The notes beneath the pieces are model-generated. The model was not told the origin of the DNA and did no database searches. It saw only the letters and a list, made by a program, of their open reading frames with translations. A stretch of DNA of 64,000 nucleotides from Ferrovum myxofaciens (lineage in GTDB: Bacteria; Pseudomonadota; Gammaproteobacteria; Burkholderiales; Ferrovaceae), in assembly GCF_000735045.1 (NCBI RefSeq), contig NZ_JPOQ01000031.1, positions 1 through 64,000 of the forward strand, written 5' to 3'. Each line of letters opens with the position of its first letter. Positions within the stretch are counted from its first letter, which is position 1. Both the position numbers and the translations under genes were made by a program. This document shows, one piece after another, positions 16,990 through 25,352 of the stretch.

Positions 16990-18306
16990 CTATCCCCGCT
17001 CACTTTCATTACGGTAAAGAACACCATGAATTCCCAGTTGTTTCAATTTTCGGTAAAGATGGGTCCGTTCCAGCCCGACCCGTTCAGCAACCCGAGAGAT
17101 ATTGCCTCGGGCATCTCTAAGATGGAATTCGAAATAGCCCTTCTCAAACTCGTCTCGAGCCTCACGCAGGGGCTTCTCGTACAGGGTTACCAAATCCCGA
17201 ACCAATACGGCCCGTTTAATTTCATCGACCGTGTCAGGTTCTTCGCCGGGCTCACCTTCATAATCCGTGATAAATCGCTGGGCATCCTCAAAGGTGATTT
17301 CAAACCCGGAAGCCGTCAGTGCCAGGGTTCGTACTGCACTGGCCAGCATGGGTAAATTCCCAGGCCATCGTTGCTGCCGCAGGAGGTTGAGCGCCCCGCT
17401 GGTCAGAGTTCGAACAGGGATTTCTCCGGTTTCAATCATGCGGTTGAGAAAAGTGAGCGCAATTTCCGGAATGTCTTCCGCATGTTCACGCAACGCGGGA
17501 ACGGCCAGGGACACTCCGCCCATCTGGGCCAAAAATGCGGCAGCCAGGTGTCCATTGTGAATCAATTCTCCTAGGGGCTGGGCACTGCCACAAATCAAGC
17601 GCAGGTGATAGCGCGATAATTTAGACATCAGTTGCATCAGGCCTTGCTGTTCTGCTGCTTTCAAGTGCGCCAGTTCAGCAATGAAGATAACCCCGCCCTG
17701 ATAATCCTGCAAGGGCTGAAAAGGGTTTTCTACCAGCCAATGCATCTCCTCGGGGGCATACCAGAGCGCATTGGGTTTGAGTAGGTGGCGAGCGATCAAT
17801 TCGATACCGCATCCTGGCTCCCCCATCAAAAACAGTGGAACCGCTTGGGAAGCAATTTGATCGAGACGTTGCCGTAACTCATTCATCACGGCAGAGCGGC
17901 CCAACTGATGACTGGACAAAGTCTGTTGGCGCACCTCTTTTCCGGCCTGCATGGCACGAACCACTGTAGACAGGAGTTTAGGCAGGGCAATGGGTTTCTC
18001 CAAAAAACCGTAGGCCCCCATCCGTGTTGCCTCCACGGCCATCTCCACGGTCGCATGTCCCGACATCATCACCACAGGCATGGTCAATTGTCCTGTGCTG
18101 GCCCATTCGCGCAACAAGGTCACCCCATCTTCCAGAGGCATCCAGATATCGAGCAACACCATGTCAGGACGCTGACGTTGCCGTAGTTCCCGTGCTTCGC
18201 TGGCAGTCGCCGCCAACTGTACTTCATATCCTTCATCCCGCAAAATTTCCGAGAGTAATTCTCGAATGCCAATTTCGTCGTCCACGATCAAGATCAAATT
18301 GCTCAT
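16990..18306 (-). CDS. ntrX: NtrX-type response regulator with degenerate AAA+ domain
   Basis: Response regulator of 438 residues paired with the NtrY kinase. The receiver domain (1-120) is intact, with VDDE at 8-11, the phospho-acceptor Asp at 53 in LLDIWMP and Lys in FLEKPI. A Fis-type helix-turn-helix ends the protein (NISRVAERVGLERTHLYRK). The central sigma-54 AAA+ domain is degenerate. The Walker A-like segment is GEPGCGIE (162-169), with Ile where the ATP-binding Lys should be. The Walker B-like segment is GGVIFIAEL with Ala for Asp. The GAFTGA loop is absent and the FR-x-D-L arginine-finger region is replaced by FLAQMGGVSL. It therefore should not hydrolyse ATP or activate sigma-54 and may regulate sigma-70 promoters. 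It overlaps ntrY by 4 bases. Confidence 0.85.
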   Translation of the reverse strand: MSNLILIVDDEIGIRELLSEILRDEGYEVQLAATASEARELRQRQRPDMVLLDIWMPLEDGVTLLREWASTGQLTMPVVMMSGHATVEMAVEATRMGAYGFLEKPIALPKLLSTVVRAMQAGKEVRQQTLSSHQLGRSAVMNELRQRLDQIASQAVPLFLMGEPGCGIELIARHLLKPNALWYAPEEMHWLVENPFQPLQDYQGGVIFIAELAHLKAAEQQGLMQLMSKLSRYHLRLICGSAQPLGELIHNGHLAAAFLAQMGGVSLAVPALREHAEDIPEIALTFLNRMIETGEIPVRTLTSGALNLLRQQRWPGNLPMLASAVRTLALTASGFEITFEDAQRFITDYEGEPGEEPDTVDEIKRAVLVRDLVTLYEKPLREARDEFEKGYFEFHLRDARGNISRVAERVGLERTHLYRKLKQLGIHGVLYRNESERG

Positions 18307-20480
18307 CCCCGATTCCCCTTCCTCATAGGCAACCTGATCTCGATGGTTGCCCCTCCCGCAACACTGTTGAAAGCCCGGATATGCCCATGATGCTCTTCCA
18401 CGATCTTCTTGACGATAGGCAGCCCCAAACCGGTCCCCTTGGACTTGGTGGTGATATAGGGTTCAAACACCCGTGCAATCATTTGTTCAGAAAACCCTTG
18501 TCCATTGTCCGATACACTCAGTTTGGCCCATTCCTCTTCCTGAGCGGTGATCACCCTCACCCTGAAGTCCTTTTGGTCCCGCCCTTCATCCAGCGCATTC
18601 TGCAACAAGTTATGGATAACCTGCCGTAATCGCGTGGTATCTCCCTGAATTTTCGGAAGGTCTGGGTCCAATTGGGGGATGATATGCTCTCCTGCATTCT
18701 CGTACAACACCAGCACCTCCCGAATCAGTTCGTTGAGGGATAAACTCTCTTCCACCAAACGGGAGGCCTTGGCGTATTCACTAAAATCGTTGACCATGTT
18801 TTTGAGGGCATCTACCTGATTGATGATGGTACGGGTAGAGCGTTTCAGCAACTCGGCGTCTCCTTCACTCAGACGATCCTGCAAGCGATGCTCCAGCCGC
18901 TCCGCAGCCAATTGAATGGGAGTCAAAGGGTTCTTGATTTCATGGGCCAGACGACGCGCCACTTCCCCCCAAGCCGCGTAACGTTGGGCTTGAACCATCT
19001 GGGTGATGTCGTCAAATACCAGAACCCAATCAGCGCCCAAACCTTCTGGCAAACGTGATCCCTTGAAATGAAGTTTGCGATGCCCCTGTTCACCATCATA
19101 CTCAGCATCCCCTTCCCATCCCTGAGCAGAAGAATCGGAAAAACTCTTTTCCAAAAAATCGATGATAGGCAGCAGCAAGGGCATTCGGTAACCCCATTCC
19201 TTTAAAGTGATTCCCTCCAATCCCGCCAATCCCAACATCTGCTGAGCACTGAAATTGGCACTTTTGAGATGCAGGTGTGGATCCAGTACCAGCACGCCCG
19301 CAGAGAGGTTTGAGAGAATGTTTTCCTGGTAGATCTTGGCCTCGGTCAACCCCTGCTGATAACGCTGTCGAGCCATTGACGCCTCCCGTAACTGATGGGT
19401 CATGGTATTGAAGGATGCCGTCAATACCCCCAGTTCATCATTGCTGCTCACCGGGGTCATGATACTGAAATCTCCTGCGCCCACTGCCCGAGTGCTGGCT
19501 GCCAGCGCATTGAGCGGCGCACCAAACCGTTCGGAAACCACAAAAGCCAGGACGATGGCCGTCAACAAAGTCAACAGCAAGACCAGGGAAAGATTCAGTC
19601 GGTACAGATTTTTTAAGCCATGGCGCGCCAAGAGAAGTTCCTGATACCCTCTCCAGGCAGCTTCCACCTGATCTGCATTGCTCGCCAACTCTTTGGAAAC
19701 AGGCTGCAGCAATTGCAAAATCCTGAAATCCTCAGTGAAGGAAATTCGGTTAACAGGAACCAATACGCGCAGAAATACTCCCTTGCCCGGTAAATTCTCC
19801 ACCATTCGATAAGGACGCTGGGCACGAATCTGATGGCTGATGTTTCCCGTCAGGGTCAACCCCTCAGGAATCAGGGCGTCATTGCGAGCGCTGGAAAAGG
19901 CCAGCACCGTCCCATTTTTTGAGAGCAAGGTAGCCTCCTGAACGCCAAACTGTTCACGCAACTGCTGCAGGAGAGAAAATTCATCCAGAGCTGTCGCATC
20001 GGCCAGCACCGAGGACATCGTCGTCGCTTTGTGAACCAGATCATCCAGCAGACTGTCGAAAGCTGTGCGTCCCAAACCCAAACCGGCCGTCAAGGCTTTA
20101 TCCACATTCACATCAAACCAGGATTCAATACTGCTCGACAAAAAACGAACGGATACGCCATAAACCAAGGTTCCGGGCAGGACGGCCATGCCCACCAGCA
20201 ACAATACCAGTTTGAAGGTCAGTTTCGAGCCGAATACCTGCTGTCGCCATTTGCGATAAAGCATGGCCAATTGATAGGCAATCAACCCCATCAACAGCAA
20301 GGCCACGGTGGCCCCCCCCATAAGCAGTCTGGGATAATCTGCCGCAAACAGGGTGGTATTCGCAGTCGCTACGGACAGAATGACCAGAAAGGTCGTAGCG
20401 CCACCAAAGATCGGCAGGAGAAACCACAGGGAACGCATTCCCAGAAGGGCAGGGATCCGTTTCAAGGGGTGAACATCCAT
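18303..20480 (-). CDS. ntrY: NtrY-like sensor histidine kinase
   Basis: Membrane sensor kinase of about 725 residues. Two or three N-terminal membrane spans and a periplasmic sensor region are followed by another span, a HAMP segment (SERFGAPLNALAASTRAVGAGDF), a PAS-like region and the HisKA box RLAHEIKNPLTPIQLAAERL with the phospho-acceptor His near residue 510. An ATPase domain with DNGQGFSEQMI and TKSKGTGLGLPIVKK ends the protein. This is the NtrY arrangement. The longest frame begins with TTG at 20507; I prefer the in-frame ATG at 20480, which still overlaps the DUF4390 gene by 19 bases. Phosphotransfer to the downstream NtrX is expected. Confidence 0.9.
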   Translation of the reverse strand: MDVHPLKRIPALLGMRSLWFLLPIFGGATTFLVILSVATANTTLFAADYPRLLMGGATVALLLMGLIAYQLAMLYRKWRQQVFGSKLTFKLVLLLVGMAVLPGTLVYGVSVRFLSSSIESWFDVNVDKALTAGLGLGRTAFDSLLDDLVHKATTMSSVLADATALDEFSLLQQLREQFGVQEATLLSKNGTVLAFSSARNDALIPEGLTLTGNISHQIRAQRPYRMVENLPGKGVFLRVLVPVNRISFTEDFRILQLLQPVSKELASNADQVEAAWRGYQELLLARHGLKNLYRLNLSLVLLLTLLTAIVLAFVVSERFGAPLNALAASTRAVGAGDFSIMTPVSSNDELGVLTASFNTMTHQLREASMARQRYQQGLTEAKIYQENILSNLSAGVLVLDPHLHLKSANFSAQQMLGLAGLEGITLKEWGYRMPLLLPIIDFLEKSFSDSSAQGWEGDAEYDGEQGHRKLHFKGSRLPEGLGADWVLVFDDITQMVQAQRYAAWGEVARRLAHEIKNPLTPIQLAAERLEHRLQDRLSEGDAELLKRSTRTIINQVDALKNMVNDFSEYAKASRLVEESLSLNELIREVLVLYENAGEHIIPQLDPDLPKIQGDTTRLRQVIHNLLQNALDEGRDQKDFRVRVITAQEEEWAKLSVSDNGQGFSEQMIARVFEPYITTKSKGTGLGLPIVKKIVEEHHGHIRAFNSVAGGATIEIRLPMRKGNRG

Positions 20481-21043
20481 TCCCGGTGCGGTGAGGTCAG
20501 GGTCCAATCCCCGGAATATAAGGCATCCAATTGAAAAGGTTTAGGCAAATACGAAGTATCCAGTTCGATATGAAGTTGTGCCTGATACTGCTCGCCTTTG
20601 CCAAGCGGCATCTGACTGTGGACAGGAACGGCTTTAACAGTTTCCAGTGCTTGCAAGGCCTCGTCCAGGGAGGAAAAATTCAGGTAGAGACCACCGATGG
20701 AATAACGATATACACGAGTCAATGGGTTGTAACTCAAACGCCGTTCCTGGTGCCAAGTCAGTACTTGACGATTGAACCAGTACCAACGGGGTTGGATCAG
20801 ACCGAGATCAAGGCTGAACGTCAGAGGAATCCCCCGTTCCACAGCTTCTTTCAAAGCCGCAGTCAAATTGACCATAAAGTCTGTCGTCAGTGAGACGTTT
20901 GCCGAATCGATCCACTGCACCTCCGCACTCTGGATATCGATACCTTCGGCGTGGGCTAAAAAAACCCATAAAAGCGAAGAAAATGCGAAAAACCGCCTAA
21001 AATTTCTGGAGAACAGCATAGAAAAAGCCATCATGAATGTCAT
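20462..21043 (-). CDS. DUF4390 family exported protein
   Basis: A 193-residue protein of the DUF4390 family, function unknown, which in many betaproteobacteria sits between rsmB and ntrY as here. A signal peptide is visible: basic RNFRRF, hydrophobic FAFSSLLWVFLAH, probable cleavage after AHA. The mature protein is beta-rich with IPLTFSLDLGL and YSIGGLYLNFSSLDEALQAL. Several in-frame ATGs exist (21043, 21034, 21031, 21019). The one at 21019 gives the most compact signal peptide, so the start is uncertain. It overlaps rsmB upstream and ntrY downstream. Conserved position suggests it may modulate the NtrY sensor. Confidence 0.8.
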   Translation of the reverse strand: MTFMMAFSMLFSRNFRRFFAFSSLLWVFLAHAEGIDIQSAEVQWIDSANVSLTTDFMVNLTAALKEAVERGIPLTFSLDLGLIQPRWYWFNRQVLTWHQERRLSYNPLTRVYRYSIGGLYLNFSSLDEALQALETVKAVPVHSQMPLGKGEQYQAQLHIELDTSYLPKPFQLDALYSGDWTLTSPHREWMFTP

Positions 21044-22319
21044 CTGGCAGCAATTGCCCTTTTTCCCAGCGAGGAACGGATCCTGTTTCGTCCATTTTTT
21101 GCATCATCTCGTTATTTTGTCTCAAAGTCCCTTCCTTGACCCCTTCCGTTCCTTCAAGAAAACGTTGAATCACCGCACCATTTTCTTCCTGAAACAGAGA
21201 ACAGGTGGCATAGACCAAGCGTCCCCCTTTTTTCAGGGTGGGCCACAATTGAGTCAACAAATTCAACTGACGCTGGGCCAAGGCGGGGATGTCTTCTTCG
21301 CGCCGCAACCATTTGATGTCCGGATGGCGTCTGACGACCCCCGAGCCACTGCAGGGGACATCGAGCAGAATGCGGTCGAAAGGCCGCCCGTCCCACCACA
21401 GATCGGTTCGGACCGCATCCGCGCACCGGACTTCGGCCGTCAGGTGCAGGCGTTGTAAATCAGCCTGCATTTTCTTGACACGACCCGGTTCGATATCCAG
21501 GGCCAATAACCCCTCTAATCCATTTCCTCTTTCCAGCATATGGGCCGTCTTGCCCCCAGGTGCCGCACAGGCATCCAGTATCCGTTGTCCGGAATGGAGT
21601 CCCATGAGATGGGCCGCCCATTGCGCACCGGCATCCTGGACAGAAACCGCCCCCTGTTCAAACCCCGGCAACTGGGTCACGGCTTGGGGAGTTTCGAGTA
21701 CCAAACCCTCCTGACCGACGGGTCGAGAAGCCAAACCGACCCCCTGCAAACGTGCCTGATATTGGGCCACGCTGTTGAATCGACGATTGACCCTCAACGT
21801 CATGGGCGGACGTTGTTGTGCTTGCTGCAATAAGGCTTCCCAATGCGTCGGGTGATCCTGCTGCAGGCGTGTGATCCACCAGTCAGGATGAGAATAGCGG
21901 CCTTCCAGCGATTCATGGGCGTCTGCTATCAGTACTTCCTTCTGGCGCAACAGGTTCCTCAGTACCCCATTGACAAAGCCCCGGGCCGCAGTCAATCCCA
22001 ACGCACCTGCTGTTTCAACTGCATGACTGACCACGGCATGGGGTGCCGTGCGCGTATGCAGCAATTGATAGGCTGCCACCATCAGCAATAACCGCGCCGC
22101 CATCTCCGGTTCACCCCTTTGAAACAAAGGGGCCAATACCAACTCCAGTTCCGTTTTGAAACGCAGGACTCCGTAGGCGCAATCCTGTAACGATGCCCGC
22201 TGATGGTCCGACAATACCCCCTGGGCGGCTTTGCGCGCTTCGGTCAAGGCGTGGTCAAGATTCTTCCCAGCCAGTACCTGGCTCAAGGCAAAAATGGAAA
22301 GTCGTTGTATTTCAATCAT
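20997..22319 (-). CDS. rsmB: 16S rRNA (cytosine-967 C5) methyltransferase
   Basis: SAM-dependent RNA m5C methyltransferase acting on C967 of 16S rRNA. It has 440 residues: an N-terminal NusB-like RNA-binding domain (about 1-140), then a Rossmann methyltransferase with LDACAAPGGKTAHMLE, LLDVPCSGSGVVRRHPDIKW and ATCSLFQEENGAV. The two catalytic cysteines of the family are in PCS and TCS. It starts at the ATG overlapping the fmt stop (ATGA). The def-fmt-rsmB order is conserved across proteobacteria. Confidence 0.96.
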   Translation of the reverse strand: MIEIQRLSIFALSQVLAGKNLDHALTEARKAAQGVLSDHQRASLQDCAYGVLRFKTELELVLAPLFQRGEPEMAARLLLMVAAYQLLHTRTAPHAVVSHAVETAGALGLTAARGFVNGVLRNLLRQKEVLIADAHESLEGRYSHPDWWITRLQQDHPTHWEALLQQAQQRPPMTLRVNRRFNSVAQYQARLQGVGLASRPVGQEGLVLETPQAVTQLPGFEQGAVSVQDAGAQWAAHLMGLHSGQRILDACAAPGGKTAHMLERGNGLEGLLALDIEPGRVKKMQADLQRLHLTAEVRCADAVRTDLWWDGRPFDRILLDVPCSGSGVVRRHPDIKWLRREEDIPALAQRQLNLLTQLWPTLKKGGRLVYATCSLFQEENGAVIQRFLEGTEGVKEGTLRQNNEMMQKMDETGSVPRWEKGQLLPDDIHDGFFYAVLQKF

Positions 22320-23260
22320 GCTTTACCCCATTTCTCACCGACTTTCATGGCATTGCCGCGCAAGAATTCCTGTACGGATAAAATCTTCCCTCCGGCTCGT
22401 TGCAGACGTGTCACCCGCAACAGACCTTCTCCACAAACCACCTTGATGCCCCCGTGATCGAGGTGACACAGGGTACCGGGCTGATCATGCTGAAAGGAAA
22501 GCGGCTTTTCTTCGATTTCAGCTTCCCACAGACGCAACATTTCCTTGCCAGACCAGGTTCTTGCCACGGGGCCTGTAACGAATGTGCGAATTTTTCTGTC
22601 AATTTCCGTAGCCGAAGACTCCCAGTGAATTTCTGCCTCTTCCTTGCGAATCTTATCGGCATAAGTCACCCCAAAGATAGGCTGAGGTTGGGCATGACGC
22701 TGCAGATAGTCCAGTTGATCCAGCCCCTCGATCAATGTTTTGGCTCCCAACTTCGCCAATCGATCATGAAGAGACTGGCCTGTTTCCCGACTCTCAATGG
22801 GGCAGGAATGCTGCAAAAGGACGGGACCTGTATCCAACCCCGTCTCCATCTGCATGAGGCTGATCCCTGTTTCCCGATCTCCCGCCAGCAACGCGCGCTG
22901 AATGGGGGCGGCCCCTCGCCAACGGGGCAAGAGGGAGGCATGAACATTGATGGCACCAAAAGGCGCCAAAGTGAGCAGGGCAGGGGGGAGTATCATGCCG
23001 TAGGCCACCACCACCCATACTTCGGACGGCCATTTCGCCAAACCGGTCACGAGCTCCGGATCTTTCAGGGAATACGGTTGCAACACAGGCAGTTGGGCGG
23101 CTCTGGCACACTGTTTGACTGGACTTTCCTGTACCTTCTGTCCCCGTCCGGCGGGTCGATCCGGTTGAGTCAACACCGCCAGTACCTGATGATCGGAAGA
23201 TAAGAGCGCCTCCAGGGAAGTGGCGGAAAAATCAGGAGTTCCGGCAAATATGAGGCGCAT
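22316..23260 (-). CDS. fmt: Methionyl-tRNA formyltransferase
   Basis: Formylates initiator Met-tRNA using 10-formyl-tetrahydrofolate. It has 314 residues, the normal length. The N-terminal formyltransferase domain begins [20 protein letters not shown] and carries the folate/catalytic block NVHASLLPRWRGAAPIQRA with the Asn and His, then an MQMETGLDTGPVL segment. The C-terminal domain contacts tRNA. The start overlaps the def stop (TGATG) and the stop overlaps rsmB, indicating tight coupling. Confidence 0.97.
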   Translation of the reverse strand: MRLIFAGTPDFSATSLEALLSSDHQVLAVLTQPDRPAGRGQKVQESPVKQCARAAQLPVLQPYSLKDPELVTGLAKWPSEVWVVVAYGMILPPALLTLAPFGAINVHASLLPRWRGAAPIQRALLAGDRETGISLMQMETGLDTGPVLLQHSCPIESRETGQSLHDRLAKLGAKTLIEGLDQLDYLQRHAQPQPIFGVTYADKIRKEEAEIHWESSATEIDRKIRTFVTGPVARTWSGKEMLRLWEAEIEEKPLSFQHDQPGTLCHLDHGGIKVVCGEGLLRVTRLQRAGGKILSVQEFLRGNAMKVGEKWGKA

Positions 23261-23763
23261 CAGAGCGTTTCTCGAAGACGTTTACGCAATTTTGCCTTGA
23301 TCCGATTCTGCTTGAGCAGTGACAGATAATCCACAAAAACCTTTCCCTCCAGATGGTCCATCTCGTGCTGCAGACAGGTGGCCATCAGGCCTTCCGCTTC
23401 CAACGCAAAAGTTTTTCCTTCCAGATCCCATGCTTCCACGACCACGCGGTCCGCTCGAGTCACCTTGTCATAAATACCCGGCACGGACAGGCACCCTTCC
23501 TCGTGTTCGCGCTGTCCCTTCTGCTGGATCAGACGAGGATTGATGAACACTTCGGGATTATTTTGTTCCTTGGAAATATCCAGCACGATGACACGCAAGT
23601 GGACATCCACTTGTGTGGCCGCCAAACCGATACCCACGGCAGCCTTCATGGTTTCAATCATGTCCTGTACCAAACAACGTATATATTCGTCGACCTCACG
23701 CACAGGTTTGGCTTTTTTGTATAAACGGGTATCCGGATAACGAAGAATGGGGAGAAGGGCCAT
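23260..23763 (-). CDS. def: Peptide deformylase
   Basis: Removes the N-formyl group from nascent proteins; a metalloenzyme. It has 167 residues when started at [14 protein letters not shown] (ATG 23763). The open frame extends 22 codons upstream, but those residues lack family similarity. The three motifs are present: [18 protein letters not shown] with a metal Cys, and QHEMDHLEG with two metal His and the catalytic Glu. It is the first gene of the def-fmt-rsmB-DUF4390-ntrY-ntrX run and divergent from dprA, so a promoter should lie in the 81 bases between. Confidence 0.96.
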   Translation of the reverse strand: MALLPILRYPDTRLYKKAKPVREVDEYIRCLVQDMIETMKAAVGIGLAATQVDVHLRVIVLDISKEQNNPEVFINPRLIQQKGQREHEEGCLSVPGIYDKVTRADRVVVEAWDLEGKTFALEAEGLMATCLQHEMDHLEGKVFVDYLSLLKQNRIKAKLRKRLRETL

Positions 23764-23784
23764 GAAAGGTGAGTATAAGATCAG

Positions 23785-23813
23785 TTTAAAATTTTGTAAC
23801 GTCTTATTATAAC
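23785..23813 (+). promoter_or_regulatory. Possible sigma-70 promoter for dprA-smg-topA
   Basis: In the 81-base divergent gap between def and dprA, TTTAAA (23785-23790) and TATAAC (23808-23813) are separated by 17 bases, about 32 bases before the dprA ATG. The opposite strand of the same stretch also has a TATAAT-like element that could serve def. The -35 match is weak. Confidence 0.3.
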
Positions 23814-23844
23814 GGGCATCTGCTCTCAATGGTGCCCTCTTGCC

Positions 23845-24816
23845 ATGGTTCCACTCCCTGACGTCCCATCAGACACTCTGAAGTTCTGGCTGAGCCAGGA
23901 ACATCATCATTATCTCCGACCAGAGGATCGCGATTTTCCCGCACCTCTGAAGGAAATCAATTCCGCACCTGTCCATCTCTATCTGACCGGACATCTGTCT
24001 CTGCTTCAACGCCCCATGCTGGCCATCGTTGGAAGCCGCCGTGCCAGTACTCAAGGAATCTTGAATGCCACTGCCTTCGCTCGTGCCCTGTCTCAAGAGG
24101 GCTTGACCATCATCAGCGGCTTGGCGATCGGCATCGACGCCGCTGCTCACAGGGGAGCAATGGAAGGAAACGGCCAAACTGTGGCTGTAATGGCGACCGG
24201 CATAGACCGTCTCTATCCCTCTGACAATCAGGCACTGGCGCAACAAATTGCCAAACAGGGGTTGATCTTGAGTGAATTTGACTTCGGAACCCCAGCCCGT
24301 CCCTGGCACTTTCCCCATCGTAATCGTCTGATTGCCCATTTATCCCTGGGGTGCCTGGTGGTGGAAGCCACTCTGGACAGCGGTTCCCTCATTACCGCCC
24401 AGTTGGCTCTGGACCAAGGAAAAGAAGTCTTTGCCATCCCTGGCTCCATTCATAATCCACTCTCGCGGGGGTGTCACCAACTGATTCGAGAAGGGGCCAA
24501 ATTGGTGGAAAATATCGCTGACATCCTGAACGAACTACCGGAACCCAATGGCAAAACCGGTGAAAATCCTGCGTCCCCTCAAGAAAATTTTCCACTGGAA
24601 TCCACTCATCCAACCTTTCCCTCGGTAGAATGTCTGCGCTTGTGGCAGAATATGGGGGAGTTACCGATGACTCTCGACCGGTTGGCAAAACAGTCCAACT
24701 TGACGGTGAGTCAAGTAGCGCTCATGCTAACCTCACTTGAATTGGCAGGCCATGTGGCTTGGATTTCTGGAGGACGGGTTCAGCGCCTGGTTCACTCCCC
24801 TCCAGGCTTTCCTTGA
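23845..24816 (+). CDS. dprA: DNA-processing protein DprA/Smf, short N-terminus
   Basis: Loads RecA on incoming single-stranded DNA during transformation. It has 323 residues. The Rossmann-like DprA core is complete, with [31 protein letters not shown] and the segment [23 protein letters not shown]-terminal winged helix follows ([21 protein letters not shown]). It is about 50 residues shorter than E. coli Smf: the usual N-terminal SAM-like domain is missing, with only a linker before the core. The ATG at 23845 is the first in frame. It is followed by smg and topA, a conserved order. Confidence 0.92.
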   Translation: MVPLPDVPSDTLKFWLSQEHHHYLRPEDRDFPAPLKEINSAPVHLYLTGHLSLLQRPMLAIVGSRRASTQGILNATAFARALSQEGLTIISGLAIGIDAAAHRGAMEGNGQTVAVMATGIDRLYPSDNQALAQQIAKQGLILSEFDFGTPARPWHFPHRNRLIAHLSLGCLVVEATLDSGSLITAQLALDQGKEVFAIPGSIHNPLSRGCHQLIREGAKLVENIADILNELPEPNGKTGENPASPQENFPLESTHPTFPSVECLRLWQNMGELPMTLDRLAKQSNLTVSQVALMLTSLELAGHVAWISGGRVQRLVHSPPGFP

Positions 24817-24856
24817 CCGACCCGATGATGGGCGTTTATACGCGAGGGCACCGTTT

Positions 24857-25342
24857 ATGGTGGACATCCTGATATTTGTTTATGAAAATTTCTTTGGTAG
24901 CGGCATTTATCCGGCTCATTCTGTGCTCGTCAACCGGCTTTATGCGGCTGGTTTTGAAGAAGGGGCTGTGAGTGGAACCTTGGCTTGGCTGGATAGTCTG
25001 GGGCAGAATGGCGAGGTTCTTCCTTCCAGTCTGACTTCCTCCTCCGTCGGCACAGAGTGGCAGTCAACCCCCGCCCAACGTTTTTTGGTAGAACACGAAT
25101 TGGAGCGTTTGGGACAGGAAGGCTGGGATTTTCTTGCCTTTCTGGAAAACGCCAAGGTATTGTCGGCGGCCCAACGTGAACTGATATTGGGAGGATTGAT
25201 GGCACTGGATCTGGACGAAGATGAGCCCGACCTGGATCGCCTCAAACTGATGGCATTGATGGTCCTCTGGCGCCAGGGTCGTCCCTGGGATGCGCTACTG
25301 ATCGAAGAATTGATTTATTTCCAGGATTCCCTGGTCCATTGA
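24857..25342 (+). CDS. smg: Smg family protein (DUF494)
   Basis: A 161-residue member of the Smg/DUF494 family, function not established, conserved between dprA and topA. I start it at ATG 24857 (MVDILIFVYENFFGSG), which matches the family's beginning; the frame stays open upstream into the end of dprA. The C-terminal half is acidic and helical (MALDLDEDEPDLDRLKLMAL). topA follows after 10 bases and may be co-translated. Confidence 0.9.
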   Translation: MVDILIFVYENFFGSGIYPAHSVLVNRLYAAGFEEGAVSGTLAWLDSLGQNGEVLPSSLTSSSVGTEWQSTPAQRFLVEHELERLGQEGWDFLAFLENAKVLSAAQRELILGGLMALDLDEDEPDLDRLKLMALMVLWRQGRPWDALLIEELIYFQDSLVH

Positions 25343-25352
25343 GTGATTGACT

